The notes under the pieces were generated by a model. The model did no database searches, had not been told where the DNA came from, and was given only the letters and a program-made list of their open reading frames with translations. A DNA stretch of 64,000 bases, from positions 25,767,317-25,831,316 of the forward strand of contig CM044964.1 of the NCBI GenBank assembly GCA_024516035.1, written 5' to 3'. Positions 63,951-64,000 of this stretch are shown one piece after another. Position 1 is the stretch's first letter, and each line of letters starts with the position of its first letter. A program made the position numbers and the translations under genes. This stretch comes from Bactericera cockerelli (taxonomy: Eukaryota > Arthropoda > Insecta > Hemiptera > Triozidae).

Positions 63951-64000
63951 TGGCAGAGAATGCCGTAGGGAATTAGCACTACCCTAGATCAAGTTTGTTT
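63951..64000 (+). repeat. Stem-loop module, family b (copy 4), cut by window end
   Basis: GGCAGAGAATGCCGTAGGGA, then GCACTACCCTAGATCAAGTT. The expected tail lies beyond the window. Confidence 0.7.

Overview
This window looks like an intergenic or intronic stretch of a large, AT-rich, repeat-swollen invertebrate genome. An arthropod, probably an insect, is the best guess from the Tc1-type transposon, the endonuclease-bearing LINE with two ORFs, the many (TAA)n-tailed SINEs and the kilobase GA/CT tracts. I cannot name the species. I found no convincing host protein gene and no functional rRNA or tRNA gene. Nearly all long reading frames over the GA/CT tracts are low-complexity Ser/Leu/Phe or Arg/Glu/Lys shadows.

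The real coding content is transposon-borne. (1) A 1.6-kb Tc1/mariner element (1266-2872) has a full-length transposase whose first catalytic Asp reads as Asn. (2) A LINE (34665-39937, minus strand) carries an intact ORF1 (334 aa) and an intact ORF2 (1117 aa, AP-endonuclease + reverse transcriptase + C-terminal CCHC) that overlap by ATGA, inside a 14-bp target duplication. (3) A broken zinc-finger ORF lies near 53.6-54.3 kb, with one finger block duplicated at 55.1 kb.

Layout. 0-9 kb: SINEs, a perfect 182-bp tandem duplication, the Tc1 element and long GA tracts. 9-15 kb: SINEs and a 2.04-kb DNA element with 15-bp inverted ends. 15-25 kb: GA/CT tracts, minisatellites (81, 27, about 105 bp), Helitron-like elements and SINEs. 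25-28.2 kb: a pyrimidine-dominated region of about 3 kb. 28.9-29.3 kb: a 302-bp foldback element with a 9-bp target duplication. 33.3-40.0 kb: one tRNA-derived SINE split into three pieces, first by a 1228-bp hAT-like element (8-bp TSD), then by the LINE. 41-46 kb: tandem tRNA-like repeats, a 57-bp minisatellite and three Harbinger-like MITEs. 50.4-53.0 and 58.3-60.3 kb: two elements with inverted arms of about 456 and 388 bp, both ending in CAGGGTG next to TA. 55-64 kb: GA/CT tracts and more SINEs.

At least five tRNA-derived SINE families (called A to E here) and one 5S-rRNA-derived SINE family are interspersed. The most interesting signal is a stem-loop module of about 50 nt, found 16 times in three sequence families. 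Its inner and outer stems differ between families by compensatory changes, and several copies sit just upstream of an AATAAA and a (TAA)n tail. This suggests a conserved RNA structure at the 3' end of a group of retroelements.
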